Shown here: one piece after another, positions 1-9,784 of the stretch
How the letters are laid out: each line of letters begins with the position of its first letter
Position numbering within the stretch: the stretch's first letter is position 1
Source: Prevotella melaninogenica
Lineage (GTDB): Bacteria; Bacteroidota; Bacteroidia; Bacteroidales; Bacteroidaceae
Direction of reading: 5' to 3'
Length of the DNA: 64,000 nt
Assembly (NCBI RefSeq): GCF_018127965.1
Contig: NZ_CP072350.1
Span: forward strand, 1,291,282 to 1,355,281
The notes under the pieces: generated by a model
What the model was told of the DNA's origin: nothing
What the model saw: only the letters and a program-made list of their open reading frames with translations
Database searches by the model: none
Made by a program: the position numbers and the translations under genes

Positions 1-1793
1 TTAAGAGTAATATGTTAGGTTACGAATTCATTAAGAAACATGGTGGCGAAATTGTGCACTGTACAATGGTTGGTGATGTGAAGATACTTGATGCAAAGGA
101 ATATTATAACTTCGTAACAGAGCATTATACCAACAACAGACGTAAGAAGGAAAAGCTCTTATTGGATGATATACCACAAGAATTCCTTAATCGTCAAATG
201 AATGACAGTAGATATATCAGTAAGAAAGTGATGGCAATCCTTTCTAATATTGTACGTGAAGAAGATGAACAAGAAGCAAAATCTAAGTTTGTTATCGCAT
301 GTTCAGGAGGCATAACGGACCGACTGAAACAGGATTGGGGACTAAATGATATATGGAACAGCATCGTTTATCCTCGTTTTGAACGCCTAAACAAACTCAC
401 CAATACAGAGAACTTTGGACGTTGGGAGAACAAAGAAGGGAAACAAGTATTCCAGACATCTGTACCTTTGGAACTACAAAGAGGTTTTAGCAAGAAGCGT
501 ATAGACCACCGCCATCATGCTATGGATGCACTCGTCATAGCCTGTGCATCAAATAACATTATCAACTACCTCAATAATGAATCTGCCAAGAGTCAAGAGA
601 AGAGAGAAGACTTGAGAAAGAAACTTTGTGATAAGAATCGTATTATTCGAAAACCTTGGGAGACCTTCACGCAAGATGCACATACAGCTCTTGAGAATGT
701 CGTAGTAAGCTTTAAGAATTATGTGCGTGTCATCAACAAGGCAACAAACTATTACGAGAAGTATGATAAAAATGGCAAGAAAGGAATAGCGGAGCAGAAA
801 GGACAAGACATGTGGGCTATAAGAAAGCCTATGCATAAAGAGACTGTTTTTGGTCAAGTGAATCTACGTCGTAAAGTTACTGTTAAACTAAAGGATGCAC
901 TTGAGAAAATTCCTGCTATCTGCAACAAGGAACTGCGCGACTACATCAATAATTTAGTAGCGAAACAATTCAATAAGAAACAAATACTTGCACATTTCAA
1001 AAGCATCAACTATCGCCTAAATATGAAATATGTAGACAAGGTTTACGTATGGCAATACAGTGATGAAAAAGAACCTATGGTCGCTACACGTAAGTCTGTC
1101 GACACATCATTTGATGATAAGCGCATTGCTACCATTACTGATACTGGTATCCAAAAGATTCTTCGCAACTACCTCGAAACAAAAGACAATGATCCAAACA
1201 TTGCCTTTACCCCAGAGGGCATAGCAGAGATGAATAAGCATATCACTGAATATAACAATGGTAAGCAACACCAACCTATTCTGAAGGTTAGAGTCTCAGA
1301 ACCTAAGGGAGCTAAATACCAAGTAGGTGAAACAGGCAACAAAACGTCAAAGTTTGTTGAAGCACAAAAAGGGACAAACCTTTACTTTGCAATCTACGAA
1401 GATAAAGAAGGTAATCGTTCATACAGTACTATCCCATTAAATGAAGTTATAGAACGATTGAAACAAGGATTGTCTCCAGCAGAAGATTTGAATAAACGAG
1501 GAGAAAAGTTAAAATTCTATCTTTCTCCAAATGACTTGGTGTATGTTCCTACTGAAGAAGAAAAGCTATCCAGTGAGTGCAAACTCAACAAAGAACAGAT
1601 TTATAAGATGGTTAGTGCGACAAGTAATCAGTGCTTCTTCACCCCACACAGAACAGCTAATAGTATCGTCAACAAAGTAGAATATTCTCCACTTAATAAA
1701 ATGGAGAAAACTATTTTGGGTGAAATGATTAAATCAGTCTGCTGGAAACTTGAAGTCGACCGATTAGGGAACATACATAAGATTATAAAGTAA
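1..1793 (+). CDS. cas9: Cas9 endonuclease, type II CRISPR effector (C-terminal part; 5' end outside window)
   Basis: The frame is open from the left edge, so this is the 3' part of a longer gene (about 597 codons visible). It holds the RuvC-III segment: counting from the Met at position 12, an NDSRYIS motif lies near residues 64-70 and HHAMD at residues 168-172, where the second His and the Asp match RuvC catalytic and metal residues of Cas9. RuvC-I, RuvC-II and HNH lie upstream of the window. About 420 residues follow RuvC-III and should form the PAM-interacting and C-terminal domains, pointing to a large Bacteroidetes type II-C-like Cas9. The stop is 11 bases before the preferred cas1 ATG, so the cas genes form an operon. 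The family cuts DNA guided by a crRNA:tracrRNA pair; the visible part is intact. Confidence 0.93.
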   Translation, partial: KSNMLGYEFIKKHGGEIVHCTMVGDVKILDAKEYYNFVTEHYTNNRRKKEKLLLDDIPQEFLNRQMNDSRYISKKVMAILSNIVREEDEQEAKSKFVIACSGGITDRLKQDWGLNDIWNSIVYPRFERLNKLTNTENFGRWENKEGKQVFQTSVPLELQRGFSKKRIDHRHHAMDALVIACASNNIINYLNNESAKSQEKREDLRKKLCDKNRIIRKPWETFTQDAHTALENVVVSFKNYVRVINKATNYYEKYDKNGKKGIAEQKGQDMWAIRKPMHKETVFGQVNLRRKVTVKLKDALEKIPAICNKELRDYINNLVAKQFNKKQILAHFKSINYRLNMKYVDKVYVWQYSDEKEPMVATRKSVDTSFDDKRIATITDTGIQKILRNYLETKDNDPNIAFTPEGIAEMNKHITEYNNGKQHQPILKVRVSEPKGAKYQVGETGNKTSKFVEAQKGTNLYFAIYEDKEGNRSYSTIPLNEVIERLKQGLSPAEDLNKRGEKLKFYLSPNDLVYVPTEEEKLSSECKLNKEQIYKMVSATSNQCFFTPHRTANSIVNKVEYSPLNKMEKTILGEMIKSVCWKLEVDRLGNIHKIIK

Positions 1794-1804
1794 AAGTATT
1801 GCCT

Positions 1805-3086
<1,282 letters not shown>

Positions 3087-3172
3087 ACTTTATACCCTAA
3101 CAATTAAAAACAAGCCTTCAATATCCTCTCAACCAACTTAAAACTTATCCTTCTCAGCATAGTCATTAAAGT

Positions 3173-3202
3173 AAAAAATCCCATTCGTTTAGAATGGGAT
3201 TT
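3173..3202 (-). terminator. Rho-independent terminator facing out of the CRISPR array
   Basis: A perfect 11-bp stem (3176-3186 with 3192-3202, loop GTTTA) has six A on its left. Read on the minus strand this is a hairpin followed by TTTTTT, a strong terminator for transcripts leaving the array toward cas2. On the plus strand the T tract is only TTT, so it is weaker for the cas operon. Confidence 0.8.
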
Positions 3203-3276
3203 CACTTTGTTGTATCAAATTATTTTCGAATAACAAACTTATATCTTGTTGTTAGCCAATAAATTAAACAACATCA

Positions 3277-4151
3277 GTTGTTTTAGATACCACAAAGGTA
3301 CAGATTTTCAAGCAAATCACAACTTATCTGAAAAATCTAAAATATTAACAACAGTTGTTTTAGATACCACAAAGGTACAGATTTTCAAGCAAATCACAAC
3401 TTATACTATAGTAACTATCAAGACCTTCGTGTTGTTTTAGATACCACAAAGGTACAGATTTTCAAGCAAATCACAACCAGTAAAGGTTACCTACACTGCA
3501 ACATTAAGTTGTTTTAGATACCACAAAGGTACAGATTTTCAAGCAAATCACAACCAAGCGAGGTGACAAATATTTTGATATAACGTTGTTTTAGATACCA
3601 CAAAGGTACAGATTTTCAAGCAAATCACAACTGAACCACGTTATTTGTCAAACAAAGAAAGTTGTTTTAGATACCACAAAGGTACAGATTTTCAAGCAAA
3701 TCACAACGAAGTACCCTCACTTATCGTACTTTAATCGGTTGTTTTAGATACCACAAAGGTACAGATTTTCAAGCAAATCACAACGAAGTACCCTCACTTA
3801 TCGTACTTTAATCGGTTGTTTTAGATACCACAAAGGTACAGATTTTCAAGCAAATCACAACATGCTGTTAGAGTTCCACCCCTGCACGTGTGTTGTTTTA
3901 GATACCACAAAGGTACAGATTTTCAAGCAAATCACAACTCAGATGCGTTATCGTCCTTATCCTAAGGAGTTGTTTTAGATACCACAAAGGTACAGATTTT
4001 CAAGCAAATCACAACCAGATGCGGATTTGGATTATCATGAGTTTAGTTGTTTTAGATACCACAAAGGTACAGATTTTCAAGCAAATCACAACAGGACTTG
4101 GTTATTCTCTTGACCCTCTGAGTTGTTTTAGATACCACAAAGGTACAGATT
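3277..4151 (-). CRISPR. Type II CRISPR array: 11 full 47-bp repeats, one truncated repeat, 11 spacers
   Basis: Full repeats start at 3277, 3354, 3431, 3508, 3585, 3661, 3738, 3815, 3892, 3969 and 4046; each is 47 bp and they look identical. Plus-strand ends are GTTGTTTTAGATACC and AAGCAAATCACAAC. Spacers are 29-30 bp. A twelfth repeat at 4122-4151 keeps only its first 30 bases. Spacers 3708-3737 and 3785-3814 are identical. The strand is given as minus because, on that strand, each repeat holds a promoter-like GTTG-N19-TACCTTTG and a minus-strand terminator lies at 3173-3202. The truncated repeat marks the right end as probably the older end. Confidence 0.97.
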
Positions 4152-4204
4152 GTTTACACACATAACGCAGAAACATGCTGATAAGGGGATAAGAGAAAAT
4201 AGTA

Positions 4205-4245
4205 TTATATATACCACAAACATGGTATTTCTCAAGTAATTAGGG
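4205..4245 (+). ncRNA. Degenerate repeat copy; possible tracrRNA anti-repeat
   Basis: Plus-strand 4211-4241 is a diverged copy of the CRISPR repeat (ATACCACAAA, then CTCAAG). It could pair with a minus-strand crRNA repeat over repeat positions 7-37, with about 22 Watson-Crick pairs, one bulged C and an internal loop. That is what a tracrRNA anti-repeat would look like if crRNAs come from the minus strand. I see no convincing plus-strand promoter just upstream and no clear terminator, so it may only be a decayed terminal repeat. Confidence 0.35.
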
Positions 4246-4306
4246 CGTAAAAGGCATGATAAATAGGTCTTTTGAAGCATTATTTGAAATAAATACAAAA
4301 TAATTC

Positions 4307-4337
4307 TTTGTGGTTTGAAGATTAATATATATCTTTG
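4307..4337 (+). promoter_or_regulatory. Bacteroidetes-type promoter for the DUF417 gene
   Basis: TTTG at 4307-4310, a 19-base spacer and TATCTTTG at 4330-4337 match the Bacteroidetes housekeeping consensus. It predicts a transcript start near 4344 and a leader of about 125 bases. Confidence 0.75.
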
Positions 4338-4470
4338 CCGACAAATCCAAATAATAGGGATAAAATAGATTAAAGAAATAGGATAAAACTAAACTTAATC
4401 TATAAATTGCGGGATAATTCCACAAGCACAAAGTATAAATTCAAGACATAAAGTCAATAAAAAACAGATT

Positions 4471-5058
4471 ATGAATAAAGTAAAATTATTATTAGATTTC
4501 GTTCTTAATACCGCAGCATCGCTGAAGGGTACAGGTATTCATTTGATACGTATAGCTATCTTTATCATCTTCGTATGGATTGGTGGTTTGAAGTTTTGGA
4601 ACTATGAGGCAGAGGGTATTGTACCTTTCGTTGCTAACAGTCCGTTTATGAGCTTCTTCTATACAAAGAAAGCACCTGAATATAAGGACTACAAACTCAA
4701 AGAGGGTGAGTTTGATAAGGTTAAGCATGAGTGGCATGAGGCAAACAACACTTATACATTCTCACACGGCTTGGGTATTGCAATCATGTCATTTGGCATC
4801 TTGACACTATTGGGTATTTGGTTCCCAAAGGTTGGTTTTGTAGGCTCTGGACTGGTCATTATCATGACATTCGGAACGCTATCCTTCCTTGTCACGACAC
4901 CTGAAGTTTGGGTTCCAGACTTAGGTAGTGGTGAACATGGATTCCCGCTACTGACGGGTGCAGGTCGACTTGTCATCAAGGACGTATGTATTCTGGCAGG
5001 TGCCGTTGTTGTATTAGCAGACTGTGCACAGCGAATCTTGAAAAACAATAAGAGATAA
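4471..5058 (+). CDS. DUF417 (YkgB/RclC-like) inner-membrane protein
   Basis: This 195-residue membrane protein has the DUF417 hallmarks: a first membrane helix followed by WIGGLKFWNYEAEGIVPFV, then NSPFMSFFY, and near the C-terminus HGFPLLTGAGRLVIKD followed by a last hydrophobic helix. I count about four membrane segments. The E. coli relative RclC belongs to a reactive-chlorine resistance operon; a similar role here is only an inference from family. It has its own promoter at 4307-4337 and terminator at 5069-5102, so it is probably monocistronic. Nothing links it functionally to the CRISPR locus beside it. Confidence 0.85.
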   Translation: MNKVKLLLDFVLNTAASLKGTGIHLIRIAIFIIFVWIGGLKFWNYEAEGIVPFVANSPFMSFFYTKKAPEYKDYKLKEGEFDKVKHEWHEANNTYTFSHGLGIAIMSFGILTLLGIWFPKVGFVGSGLVIIMTFGTLSFLVTTPEVWVPDLGSGEHGFPLLTGAGRLVIKDVCILAGAVVVLADCAQRILKNNKR

Positions 5059-5068
5059 ACGATTATAA

Positions 5069-5102
5069 AAAAGGGGATGTTACAGTACATTCCCTTTTCT
5101 TT
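5069..5102 (+). terminator. Rho-independent terminator after the DUF417 gene
   Basis: The stem pairs 5069-5080 with 5087-5098 (AAAAGGGGATGT with ACATTCCCTTTT, one G-T pair), loop TACAGT, followed by CTTTT. It starts 10 bases after the stop. Confidence 0.8.
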
Positions 5103-5205
5103 TATATAAATACAAAGAAGGACACAGCCTTTAATCATCTGAAAAATACACATTTATGATAGTGCTTTAATCCAAATCAATCGTTGATATTGAAAGGCTA
5201 TTCAG

Positions 5206-5281
5206 CCTCAACACCATTGGTGTTGACCCTTAGCACATTATGTGCGGACCGTCAACACGACATGTGCGGAGCATCAATACG
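5206..5281 (+). repeat. Tandem 22-bp palindromic repeat array (GCAC...TGTGCGGAG family), locus 1
   Basis: Three consecutive 22-bp units (5206-5227, 5228-5249, 5250-5271) and a partial fourth each centre on an imperfect dyad such as GCACATTATGTGCGGA. The same architecture recurs at 12535, 28463 and 50536. The rest of the 447-base gap between the DUF417 gene and the next gene holds no convincing gene. Confidence 0.8.
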
Positions 5282-5505
5282 TTGGTTGGAGATGGTAAGA
5301 AAAGGAGGCATTATGCTCATTATAAGACACGAAAAGGCGTTAATAAAAGGCTCTTCCGAAAGCTTGAGTGATTATTAAGCAAGCAAACGCTATGATAAAA
5401 CACACCGAGAAACACATCGGAAGCATAACTTTTCCACAAAGTAAATAAGATATCCTGTTACAATCTCAGAGTATTTCGTTATCTTTGCAGACAAAGTAGA
5501 ATCTA

Positions 5506-8500
5506 ATGACTACAAGATATAACATAGGGATAAAGAAGCATTTTCTTAGTAGCTGCCTTTGCTTGATACTACTATTTATCATCACAAGCTGCAAGGAAAC
5601 AACTACTTCACGGTCGTTATCTGAGCGGGAATTTCACTATGATGACCGTTTGTCAACACTGTCTATAGATAAAAAAGGATACTGGATAGGCGGTGAGACG
5701 GGTGTTATATGGCATGTTGACGGACAAGACAGAAAGCGTTTTTACACTGGACTTGACCGCATCTATGACATTGAACGCGACCCCAACCAGTCTGATCAGA
5801 TATGGATAGCATCACGTAATGCCGGTTTGCAGCTATGGAACATAGCTGCCGACACGCTTATCCATAAGGCTACCTTTGAGATTCCAAGTAAAGGCAGCCG
5901 ATACTCTCCATATAATATTGATATAGCAGATGGAACGCTCTTTGTTGCCACCTCTCAAGGACTTTTCTCTATGCCGCTTAATCAACAGCAGCAAGGACTA
6001 AAGCCCCTTTACCCTATTCATAAAGAAAAGACAGGTCAGTATTATGAACCTTTCTTAGTAAATAATCTCTGTCATGTTGGAAATAAGTGGCTTTTTGCAG
6101 CAACACAAGCTGGTGTTATAAATATTAACCTCCAAACAAAGAAGACAGAACTGCGTCATAAAGAAGAGAATATACGTAGTGTTGCTATTTATGATGGCAA
6201 ACTTTATATCCTATCTGATAATCAGCTGACTATTGAAGGCTTCAATGGAGCTGATAGTAAGACCTTCTCGCTTCCTCAATCGGTTCTATCCTTTTATAAA
6301 GCAAGTTCAACTTACTATTTTATTACTTCGTCCAGCATTCTTTTATCAGACAATTTAAAGCGTTTTGTTACTATTCCATTACGTAACAATATTCCAGACA
6401 ATCCGCATCAGATATCCATTGCAGATGATGGCAATGGCTTTTCTGTGCTATTGACAAAGAATGCTGTATGGCGTATTCCACACCATCTCGGCTTCTTTAA
6501 CGTAAATCCTCCAGTCGTTACGGCATGTCTTTCCGACAAATCCCTTATCTATGTTAATAACCAACATGAGCTCTTCTGCCAGAAAGCAGGTGAACAGATA
6601 GCAAAGAAGGTATACGACTTTGAAAATGATGAGTTGCCAAAGGAGATGTATGCCAATGGTGAGGACATTTATTACTATAATGCTAATAATCAGCTATTCA
6701 AACTGAATCTTGGTAATCATTACCTGATTAATCAGCTCTTTAAGCGTCCACAACTGTTGGCGCAAACCAAGACACGTATTACATCTATGGCATTTCTGCC
6801 AAAAAAAAGTAAGATACTCCTTGGTGTGCAAGACTATCTATTATCCATCGATGCCCAAAACGGTAGGACAGATACGATAAAGGCAATGAATAACAGATAT
6901 ATAACAGCTTTTCATCAAGTAAAAAACGGTGAAGGTATATATATTGCCACACTCAATCATGGTGTGTTCTTTGGAAAGCATGAACAGATAAAACAAGTTT
7001 CAGGAACACAAGATAAAGTATTTATCAGTGGTCTACTAACATACGGTGAACAGAATCCTCATCTTCTATTGCTCACCAATCATTATCTACAGATTCAAGG
7101 TTCTGACTCTATTCAGACGGATGGAAGCTGTAGAATGTTCTGTATCAATGACAGTGTTGTCTATACGATACCAGAGACAGGCATCCATAAATATATCATT
7201 ACAAAGGGACGACTGATTGATTGTGGTAGTTACTTTGCAGACATCCACTTCAATGCTCAGGCAGGTGTTATCCTTGACAATACCCTATATATAGGCTCCG
7301 ACCTCGGCGTTTTGCAGTTAATTCCAGGGAAGGAAGAGGTAGCTAAATGGATTACCTTTGATAATAAAGTACCGAGTTTACAACTTATCGGTATCATTCT
7401 CTTTACATTCATCTGCATCCTTGGTATTATCTTCATTAGTTATCGTAGGCATCAGATATTGACTTATCGCCAACTTCAGATGAGTAAAGACGACCTGCAC
7501 CAACGGCTGGAAGCTTTAGAATCCTTAAAAGACAAGCTGACAGAGGCAGAACGCAATACGCTCGATAGTATTAATAATGAGATTGATAGCATTAATATCA
7601 GTTCACAAAGTCTGCGTAATAACAATGAGCAGTTTGCGGGACTATCAACACAAATAGCCCGACTAAACCGTGACACAGCTCTTCAGATGGTGAAATATCT
7701 GAATGAGCAAATAGCTCGAATCCAGCAATTTGAGGTCTACGAGCGTGACTCTATGGTGCATGAATCAGAAGAAGCACGCAATACAGACAATATTGAGGTT
7801 ATCATTGAGCAATGCCGAAGGAATGAAGTATGGCTCAATCATATCCAAGAACTTAAAGAACGACTCAATAAATTCCATCGCTCTACTCAAGACACACTCG
7901 TGCTAAAAGGACTGAATGATGGCATGAAAGAGTGTCTTCACCATATTCTTAATGAATCAAAACAACATCCTGTGGCAGAAGTTTATTCTGATTTCATTGC
8001 CGTTAAGCATCAATACGAGAACATCTTTACACAAAATGGCTTGAAGATTATTCGTAACTATATATCTGATAGTATCAAACAACTAAAAGAGTTAGAAGGT
8101 TATGAGATAATGACAAAGGCGTTATCTGACGAATTACAGTCAATAGAAAACGACATTGATAATCGCGACCGCATAGTACTTCTTCGCTTGTTACAGAGGA
8201 TTGATAATCGCATCAACCAAATTAAACATTTGAAGACACTACAAAAACTGATGCAAGATTATACCGCTGTACACGAAAATGTTGTGCAAGAGAATGAGGA
8301 ACGACGCATGAAGAAGTTTAACTCAAAACTCTTTGCTGACATCGACTCTGCTACACGCGACATCACTGACCAAATAGCTGAGGTATCAGACGAGTTCTTC
8401 AGGAGTTTTGCCATGACTGATAAAGAAGTCTGCAAAGAGATATTCCACTTTACTGCAGCCAACAGTCAGCAGGTACGAGTCTTGATTTTGCTCCTTGCAA

Positions 8501-8676
8501 TGCCACGAGTAAAGCGCACACTCCTACCAGGAATGTTAGGTATCTATGGAAACTTGAATCCAGTTGTCAGTCGTCTTTATCATAGCAAGATTGGAGATAA
8601 CAATGCCATTCTCACAGCCTATTGCAAAGAGAATCCATCCAGTATCGTCTATTATATTTTAAAATTATCAGAATAA
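5506..8676 (+). CDS. Large lipoprotein-like membrane protein: beta-propeller, one TM, long coiled coil
   Basis: The product is 1056 residues. The N-terminus has a hydrophobic segment ending in IITSC (Cys29), a likely lipobox. Residues ~40-620 read like repeated propeller blades (GGETGVIWHVDG, IWIASRNAGLQLW, LYIGSDLGVLQL), the kind of sensor seen in Bacteroidetes hybrid two-component systems. A membrane helix lies near 625-646, followed by a long coiled coil (~655-900) and a conserved-looking helical C-terminus (TDKEVCKEIF, LLPGMLGIYGNLNPVVSRLYHSK). I see no histidine kinase, receiver or obvious DNA-binding domain. The layout suggests a periplasmic sensor coupled to a cytoplasmic helical domain, but the function is unknown. 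A TATCTTTG element at 5480-5487 lies just upstream. Confidence 0.8.
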   Translation: MTTRYNIGIKKHFLSSCLCLILLFIITSCKETTTSRSLSEREFHYDDRLSTLSIDKKGYWIGGETGVIWHVDGQDRKRFYTGLDRIYDIERDPNQSDQIWIASRNAGLQLWNIAADTLIHKATFEIPSKGSRYSPYNIDIADGTLFVATSQGLFSMPLNQQQQGLKPLYPIHKEKTGQYYEPFLVNNLCHVGNKWLFAATQAGVININLQTKKTELRHKEENIRSVAIYDGKLYILSDNQLTIEGFNGADSKTFSLPQSVLSFYKASSTYYFITSSSILLSDNLKRFVTIPLRNNIPDNPHQISIADDGNGFSVLLTKNAVWRIPHHLGFFNVNPPVVTACLSDKSLIYVNNQHELFCQKAGEQIAKKVYDFENDELPKEMYANGEDIYYYNANNQLFKLNLGNHYLINQLFKRPQLLAQTKTRITSMAFLPKKSKILLGVQDYLLSIDAQNGRTDTIKAMNNRYITAFHQVKNGEGIYIATLNHGVFFGKHEQIKQVSGTQDKVFISGLLTYGEQNPHLLLLTNHYLQIQGSDSIQTDGSCRMFCINDSVVYTIPETGIHKYIITKGRLIDCGSYFADIHFNAQAGVILDNTLYIGSDLGVLQLIPGKEEVAKWITFDNKVPSLQLIGIILFTFICILGIIFISYRRHQILTYRQLQMSKDDLHQRLEALESLKDKLTEAERNTLDSINNEIDSINISSQSLRNNNEQFAGLSTQIARLNRDTALQMVKYLNEQIARIQQFEVYERDSMVHESEEARNTDNIEVIIEQCRRNEVWLNHIQELKERLNKFHRSTQDTLVLKGLNDGMKECLHHILNESKQHPVAEVYSDFIAVKHQYENIFTQNGLKIIRNYISDSIKQLKELEGYEIMTKALSDELQSIENDIDNRDRIVLLRLLQRIDNRINQIKHLKTLQKLMQDYTAVHENVVQENEERRMKKFNSKLFADIDSATRDITDQIAEVSDEFFRSFAMTDKEVCKEIFHFTAANSQQVRVLILLLAMPRVKRTLLPGMLGIYGNLNPVVSRLYHSKIGDNNAILTAYCKENPSSIVYYILKLSE

Positions 8677-8708
8677 GAGTAACAACTGATAATCAATATA
8701 TTAACAAT

Positions 8709-8754
8709 AGTTGCATTCGTTTATTTTATCTAAAAAGCGAGATGCAACTTTTTT
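8709..8754 (+). terminator. Terminator after the propeller/coiled-coil gene
   Basis: AGTTGCAT at 8709-8716 pairs with ATGCAACT at 8742-8749, followed by a T run to 8754. A TACCTTTG (-7-like) at 8772-8779 then precedes the next gene. Confidence 0.65.
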
Positions 8755-8840
8755 GTTTATAACATTTCTTCTACCTTTGTAGCAACATATTACTATTGTA
8801 TTTTAATTAAACCATTTTATAAATTTAAAACTCTACCAAA

Positions 8841-9632
8841 ATGACAAAGAAGACCTTAGTTGTTGGTTTGCTGGCAATGTTCTCAGTAACCACTTTCGCA
8901 CAGACAGCGGCAAAGAAGATTAAAGACGTACGTACACAACCAGACCTCTATTATCTTCAGGATGGGCAGCAAGCAAGTTCACTTGAACTTCTTCCAGCAC
9001 CTCCACAGCCAGGTAGTATTCAGTTCCTTTATGACCAATCACAGTACCAATGGGGTAAGATGCAGCGCAATACTCCTCGTGGTGATCAGGCAGCAGCTGA
9101 TGCACGTGTAGGTGGTGACGGTGTTCCAAACGCTTTCTCAGAGGCTTTCGGTATTAAAATCAGCAAGGAGACAACTCCAGAGATTTATAAACTTGTTTTG
9201 AATATGCGTGAAGATGCAGGTGACTTGGCTACACGTAGCGCTAAGGATCACTACATGCGTGTTCGTCCATTTGCTTTCTATAACGAGATGACATGTAACC
9301 CAGAGCAGCAGCAAGAGCTGTCTACTAATGGTTCTTATCCATCAGGTCACACAGCAATCGGCTGGGCTACCGCTCTTGTTCTGTCAGAGATTAACGTTGA
9401 CCGTCAGAATGAAATCCTTGAGCGTGGCTATCAAATGGGGCAGAGCCGTGTAATCTGTGGTTACCACTGGCAGAGCGATGTAGATGCTGCTCGTGTCATC
9501 AGTGCAGCCGTTGTAGCACGTCTCCATGCAGAACCAGCTTTCCAGGAGCAGTTGGCAAAGGCAAAGAAAGAGTTTGCTAAGCTGAAGAAAGAAGGCAAAA
9601 TTGCTAAGAGTACATTTAAGACTGCAAACTAA
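8841..9632 (+). CDS. Class A nonspecific acid phosphatase (PAP2 superfamily), secreted
   Basis: The product is 263 residues with a signal peptide ending in TTFA, so it acts in the periplasm or outside. It carries the three PAP2/class A acid phosphatase signatures in order: [10 protein letters not shown] (K...RP), GSYPSGHTA (PSGH) and [17 protein letters not shown] (SR...GxHxxxD). The two His and the Arg form the vanadate-type phosphatase site. The family releases inorganic phosphate from many phosphomonoesters. A PAP2 phosphatase, a porin and a histidine acid phosphatase on one strand suggest a phosphate-scavenging cluster. A hairpin terminator follows, so it is probably transcribed separately from the porin. 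Confidence 0.9.
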   Translation: MTKKTLVVGLLAMFSVTTFAQTAAKKIKDVRTQPDLYYLQDGQQASSLELLPAPPQPGSIQFLYDQSQYQWGKMQRNTPRGDQAAADARVGGDGVPNAFSEAFGIKISKETTPEIYKLVLNMREDAGDLATRSAKDHYMRVRPFAFYNEMTCNPEQQQELSTNGSYPSGHTAIGWATALVLSEINVDRQNEILERGYQMGQSRVICGYHWQSDVDAARVISAAVVARLHAEPAFQEQLAKAKKEFAKLKKEGKIAKSTFKTAN

Positions 9633-9656
9633 GTCTTACGAAATATAAGGTGTCAT

Positions 9657-9713
9657 AGGGGTTAAGCCAGTAGGTTTACATTAACTTTTTAGTTGATGGC
9701 TTAACTCCTCTTT
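9657..9713 (+). terminator. Terminator after the acid phosphatase
   Basis: AGGGGTTAAGCCA at 9657-9669 pairs with TGGCTTAACTCCT at 9697-9709 (one G-T pair) and is followed by CTTTG. The loop itself contains a small hairpin. Confidence 0.65.
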
Positions 9714-9784
9714 GATTCTTTCTTATAGCTCTCACTCTTAGTTAAAAACCTAATTTATAGAAGATTGATAATAAAAATACCTTT

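Noticed and set aside
5184..5378. 64-codon frame in the gap before the propeller gene
   Set aside because: It is translated from the 22-bp palindromic array and its flank.
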